Both the position numbers and the translations under genes were made by a program. Below the pieces are notes generated by a model, which saw only the letters and a program-made list of their open reading frames with translations, was not told where the DNA came from and ran no database searches. This document shows positions 5,533 to 7,573 of a stretch of DNA of 7,573 nucleotides, piece after piece. Source of the DNA: a bacterium (GTDB lineage Bacteria > Patescibacteriota > Saccharimonadia > Saccharimonadales > UBA4665); contig JAKPIL010000081.1 of NCBI GenBank assembly GCA_029549845.1, positions 1 to 7,573 of the forward strand. Direction: 5' to 3'. The stretch's first letter is position 1; each line of letters starts with the position of its first letter.

Positions 5533-6391
5533 CAGGGGTTCTGCCTCTAAGGATCAGCAGGGTACAGAGCTCGCTCACGCACCAATTGCTCCCGTTGCTC
5601 CGGTGCCACCTACGGCTCAAAATAAGGCACACTCACAGCTACCATCACAGCCGGCCAGCCGCGTTCCGTGGGGACCAGTGACGGCGGTGCTGTATACGAT
5701 TGCGCTATATATTGCTGGGCAGTTTGCGGCGGCTATACTCATCATGGCGGCGCTTATGAGCATGGGACGCAGTGCCGAGCAGGCGGCGGACTGGGTGAGT
5801 AGCGTTGTTACGGGGCAGTTTGTGTATATATTGCTTGCAGAGATTCTTACTGTGGGTGGCGTGGTTTGGTTCTTGCGTCGCCGCCAGATTCGCCTGAGTA
5901 GTATTGGCTGGAACGCGCCAAAGCTGCAATATCTGGGCATAGCACTTGTGGGCTTTGGGGTGTATTTTGCGAGTTATGTCATGGTCACCATCATTGCCGG
6001 CTACGTTGTGCCATCGCTGAACTTCGACCAAGAGCAACAAATTGGTTTCGAAACCGCTCACTCTAGCCTTGACCTTACCCTTACGGCCATAAGCCTCGTG
6101 GTTTTGCCACCTCTGGCAGAAGAAATACTGTTCCGTGGCTTTTTGTTTGGTGGACTCAGGCGTAGGTATATGTTTGTACCGGCGGCAATCATCACGAGCC
6201 TCATGTTCGCGGTCGGCCATCTCCAGTTTGGAAGTGGTGCGCCGCTGTTATGGGTGGCAGCACTGGACACGTTTGTGCTCTCGCTGGTGCTGTGCTATAT
6301 CCGCGAAAAGACCGATAGTCTCTGGCCGGGAATATTCATCCACGCTATCAAAAACGCGCTGGCCTTTTCCGTACTGTTTCTTTTCAAGTAG
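5513..6391 (+). CDS. CPBP/Abi family intramembrane metalloprotease (CAAX-like)
   Basis: This belongs to the CPBP family (CAAX proteases and bacteriocin-processing enzymes), multi-span membrane proteins related to Rce1. The 292-residue product shows all three family motifs: EEILFRG (203-209, the EExxxR motif), FAVGH (232-236, FxxxH) and HAIKN (277-281, HxxxN). Hydrophobic segments lie at about 54-82, 99-120, 139-164, 186-202, 222-236, 245-262 and 274-291. Residues 1-50 form a polar then Ala/Pro-rich, probably disordered cytosolic tail (APIAPVAPVPP at 23-33), unusual for the family. The ATG at 5513 overlaps the end of rseP by 20 nt and has no clear Shine-Dalgarno, which suggests translational coupling; a GTG at codon 31 is the only other likely start before the first membrane segment. 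Substrate and physiological role cannot be told from sequence. Confidence 0.9.
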   Translation: MSNASSSRGSASKDQQGTELAHAPIAPVAPVPPTAQNKAHSQLPSQPASRVPWGPVTAVLYTIALYIAGQFAAAILIMAALMSMGRSAEQAADWVSSVVTGQFVYILLAEILTVGGVVWFLRRRQIRLSSIGWNAPKLQYLGIALVGFGVYFASYVMVTIIAGYVVPSLNFDQEQQIGFETAHSSLDLTLTAISLVVLPPLAEEILFRGFLFGGLRRRYMFVPAAIITSLMFAVGHLQFGSGAPLLWVAALDTFVLSLVLCYIREKTDSLWPGIFIHAIKNALAFSVLFLFK

Positions 6392-6397
6392 CCAAAC

Positions 6398-6406
6398 TGT
6401 TACAAT
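6398..6406 (+). promoter_or_regulatory. Predicted promoter of proS (extended -10)
   Basis: TGT-TACAAT at 6398-6406 begins 7 nt after the stop of the membrane protease gene. The surrounding CTGTTACAATAC resembles the rpsB and rseP -10 regions. No convincing -35 is visible, so it would rely on the extended -10. A start near 6413 would give a leader of about 110 nt. Confidence 0.4.
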
Positions 6407-6449
6407 ACATGCCAATGCAACGAGTATTCCATCAGCCAGATTCACGTAC

Positions 6450-6470
6450 GATGCCGCCCAGGCGGACATC
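6450..6470 (+). promoter_or_regulatory. GC-rich hairpin in the proS leader, possible attenuator
   Basis: GATGCCGCC at 6450-6458 pairs with GGCGG and CATC at 6461-6470 with one bulged A (6466) and a very small loop, which would probably open to a four-base loop (6458-6461). It is followed by TATTCTTATCTCTT, moderately T-rich but not a clean terminator tail. It could be a weak terminator or pause site in the proS leader. There is no T-box specifier/antiterminator core. Function is inference. Confidence 0.4.
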
Positions 6471-6473
6471 TAT

Positions 6474-6510
6474 TCTTATCTCTTAACTCTTATCTCATAT
6501 CTCTAACTCT
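6474..6510 (+). repeat. Degenerate 14-bp pyrimidine-rich tandem repeat before proS
   Basis: TCTTATCTCTTAAC (6474-6487) is followed directly by TCTTATCTCATATC (6488-6501) and then by a more degenerate TCTAACTCT. The tract contains no G and ends at the presumed ribosome binding site AGGAA (6511-6515). A pyrimidine-rich unstructured region here could aid S1-dependent ribosome loading; that is inference. Its 14-bp unit has the same length as the tandem repeat in the rpsB leader. Confidence 0.65.
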
Positions 6511-6521
6511 AGGAATTACCC

Positions 6522-7573
6522 ATGAAAGTATCACAACTCGTCACTCGAACTAGTAAAACCGCTCCTGCTGAAGAAGTCTCCAAAAACGCCCAGCTGCTCA
6601 TTCGGGCTGGCTATGTCTATAAGGTAATGGCAGGCGTCTACGCCTATACGCCGCTTGGACTTGCAGTGCTTGAAAATATTAAGCGGATTGTCCGCGAAGA
6701 AATGGCTTCAGTTGGCGGCCAAGAACTCATCATGAGTAGCCTGCAACCCCGTGAAACCTGGGAGCAAACCGGCCGCTGGGACGAAAGAGTTGTCGATATT
6801 TGGTTCAAGTCGCACCTGCAAGATGGTACCGAGGTTGGGTTTGCCTGGAGTCACGAAGAGCCCATTATTGAGATGCTCAAGCAGTACGTGTCGAGCTACA
6901 AAGACCTGCCGGTGTATGTGCACCAGTTCCAAACGAAGTTACGTAACGAAGTGCGTGCAAAGAGCGGTATCTTGCGCGGGCGCGAATTTGTCATGAACGA
7001 CATGTACAGCTGCTGTCGCACCAGCGACGAACACGAGGCGTTCTATCAGGCTACTATGGATGCCTACATGCGTATTTTCCAGCGCGTTGGTCTGGGTGAT
7101 GATACGTTTATAACTTTCGCGAGCGGTGGGGCATTTACCAAGTTTAGCCACGAATTCCAGACCATTTGTGAGGCCGGTGAGGACTATATATTCCTGGTGC
7201 CCAGCACGCGTCAAGCCTTCAATGCAGAAATAGCCCCGGTGAAATCCGCCCCTGTTGAACAGCCAAATGAAGTGAAAGAGCTTGCTTTTCTGGACGACGC
7301 AGATGTCACAGGAGTCGATGCGCTGGTGGCGAAGCTTGGCATCCCCATAACCTCAAGTACAAAGACCATGCTGTATGACACAAACAACGGACTCATTGCA
7401 GCCGTGGTGCGGAGCGATTACAAACTCAATGAGGATAAGCTCAAGGCAGTGTCTGACGCCGATTGGCTGCAGCTTGCCAGCGCCGACCAAGTACGCGAGG
7501 CCACGGGTGCCGAGCTTGGTTTTGCGGGCGTATATAACCTCCCAGAAGGGGTGCGGTTGTTTGTGGATGAGTC
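6522..7573 (+). CDS. proS: Prolyl-tRNA synthetase, bacterial type with editing domain (3' end outside window)
   Basis: ProRS is the class II synthetase that charges tRNA-Pro. The first 350 residues are present and the frame runs off the window end. The class II core is visible: motif 1 region (about 30-90, with AGVYAYTPLGL and a QPRETWEQTGRWD segment), motif 2 with RNEVRAKSGILRGREF (141-156), and SHEF (209-212). An inserted YbaK-like editing domain begins at about residue 225 and includes TKTMLYD (280-286), with the catalytic-type lysine in KT, and VVRSDYKLNEDKL (295-307). The domain marks the bacterial rather than the archaeal/eukaryotic ProRS type. Two spots differ from the usual bacterial sequence: RSDY for RGDH and GVYNLP for GPVxxP. 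Motif 3 and the anticodon-binding domain would follow. The ATG at 6522 lies 6 nt after AGGAA. Confidence 0.95.
   Translation, partial: MKVSQLVTRTSKTAPAEEVSKNAQLLIRAGYVYKVMAGVYAYTPLGLAVLENIKRIVREEMASVGGQELIMSSLQPRETWEQTGRWDERVVDIWFKSHLQDGTEVGFAWSHEEPIIEMLKQYVSSYKDLPVYVHQFQTKLRNEVRAKSGILRGREFVMNDMYSCCRTSDEHEAFYQATMDAYMRIFQRVGLGDDTFITFASGGAFTKFSHEFQTICEAGEDYIFLVPSTRQAFNAEIAPVKSAPVEQPNEVKELAFLDDADVTGVDALVAKLGIPITSSTKTMLYDTNNGLIAAVVRSDYKLNEDKLKAVSDADWLQLASADQVREATGAELGFAGVYNLPEGVRLFVDE

Noticed and set aside
5705..6220. 171-aa open frame on the minus strand across the CPBP protease gene
   Set aside because: The plus-strand frame has all three family motifs; the antisense frame has none and is rich in His/Arg/Thr as expected of a shadow.
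6135..6506. 123-aa plus-strand frame running from the protease gene into the proS leader
   Set aside because: It starts inside the CPBP motif region in another frame, and its tail reads through the low-complexity repeat before proS.
6407..6521. T-box riboswitch upstream of proS
   Set aside because: No T-box core sequence or stem I-like structure is seen; only a short hairpin and a pyrimidine-rich repeat are present.

Overview
This window looks like a chromosomal segment from a Candidate Phyla Radiation (Patescibacteria) bacterium, most likely a Saccharibacteria (TM7)-like lineage. This taxonomic call is inference from gene content and layout, not from a marker search. In support, the window holds a thinned version of the conserved bacterial cluster rpsB-tsf-pyrH-frr-uppS-cdsA-dxr-rseP-proS: only rpsB, tsf, frr, rseP and proS remain, and other genes occupy the gaps. 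EF-Ts is of the short (~200 aa) type. TGA closes two reading frames and occurs inside none of the genes, so the code appears standard and not the UGA=Gly code of Gracilibacteria/Absconditabacteria.

Left edge (1-345): the last 37 codons of an IS3/IS481-like integrase and a probable IS right end at 141. These are followed by a 99-bp imperfect palindrome (168-266) nested inside a 9-bp inverted repeat (143-151/292-300). An extended -10 promoter at 331-339 then begins a leader of roughly 200 nt that contains a 14-bp tandem repeat and a predicted long stem-loop just ahead of the rpsB ribosome binding site.

Translation block (550-3173): rpsB (ribosomal protein S2), a 126-bp spacer with direct and inverted repeats, tsf (EF-Ts), an unrecognised 174-aa gene in the position where pyrH usually lies, then a new promoter and frr (ribosome recycling factor). 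Envelope/isoprenoid block (3181-6391): a trans-type polyprenyl diphosphate synthase 7 nt after frr, where uppS is usual; then, from its own promoter, rseP (site-2 protease) overlapping a CPBP/Abi intramembrane protease by 20 nt. Right edge (6392-7573): a leader with a GC-rich hairpin and a pyrimidine-rich repeat, then proS (prolyl-tRNA synthetase, bacterial type), cut by the window end inside its editing domain.

All recognised genes run on the + strand. Four likely promoters share an extended -10 of the form TGnTAnAAT/TGnTATACT. Three leaders, those of rpsB, tsf and proS, carry short degenerate repeats ending in a pyrimidine-rich stretch just before the start site. The most promising unknowns are the 174-aa gene at 2007-2531 and these repeat-bearing leaders.
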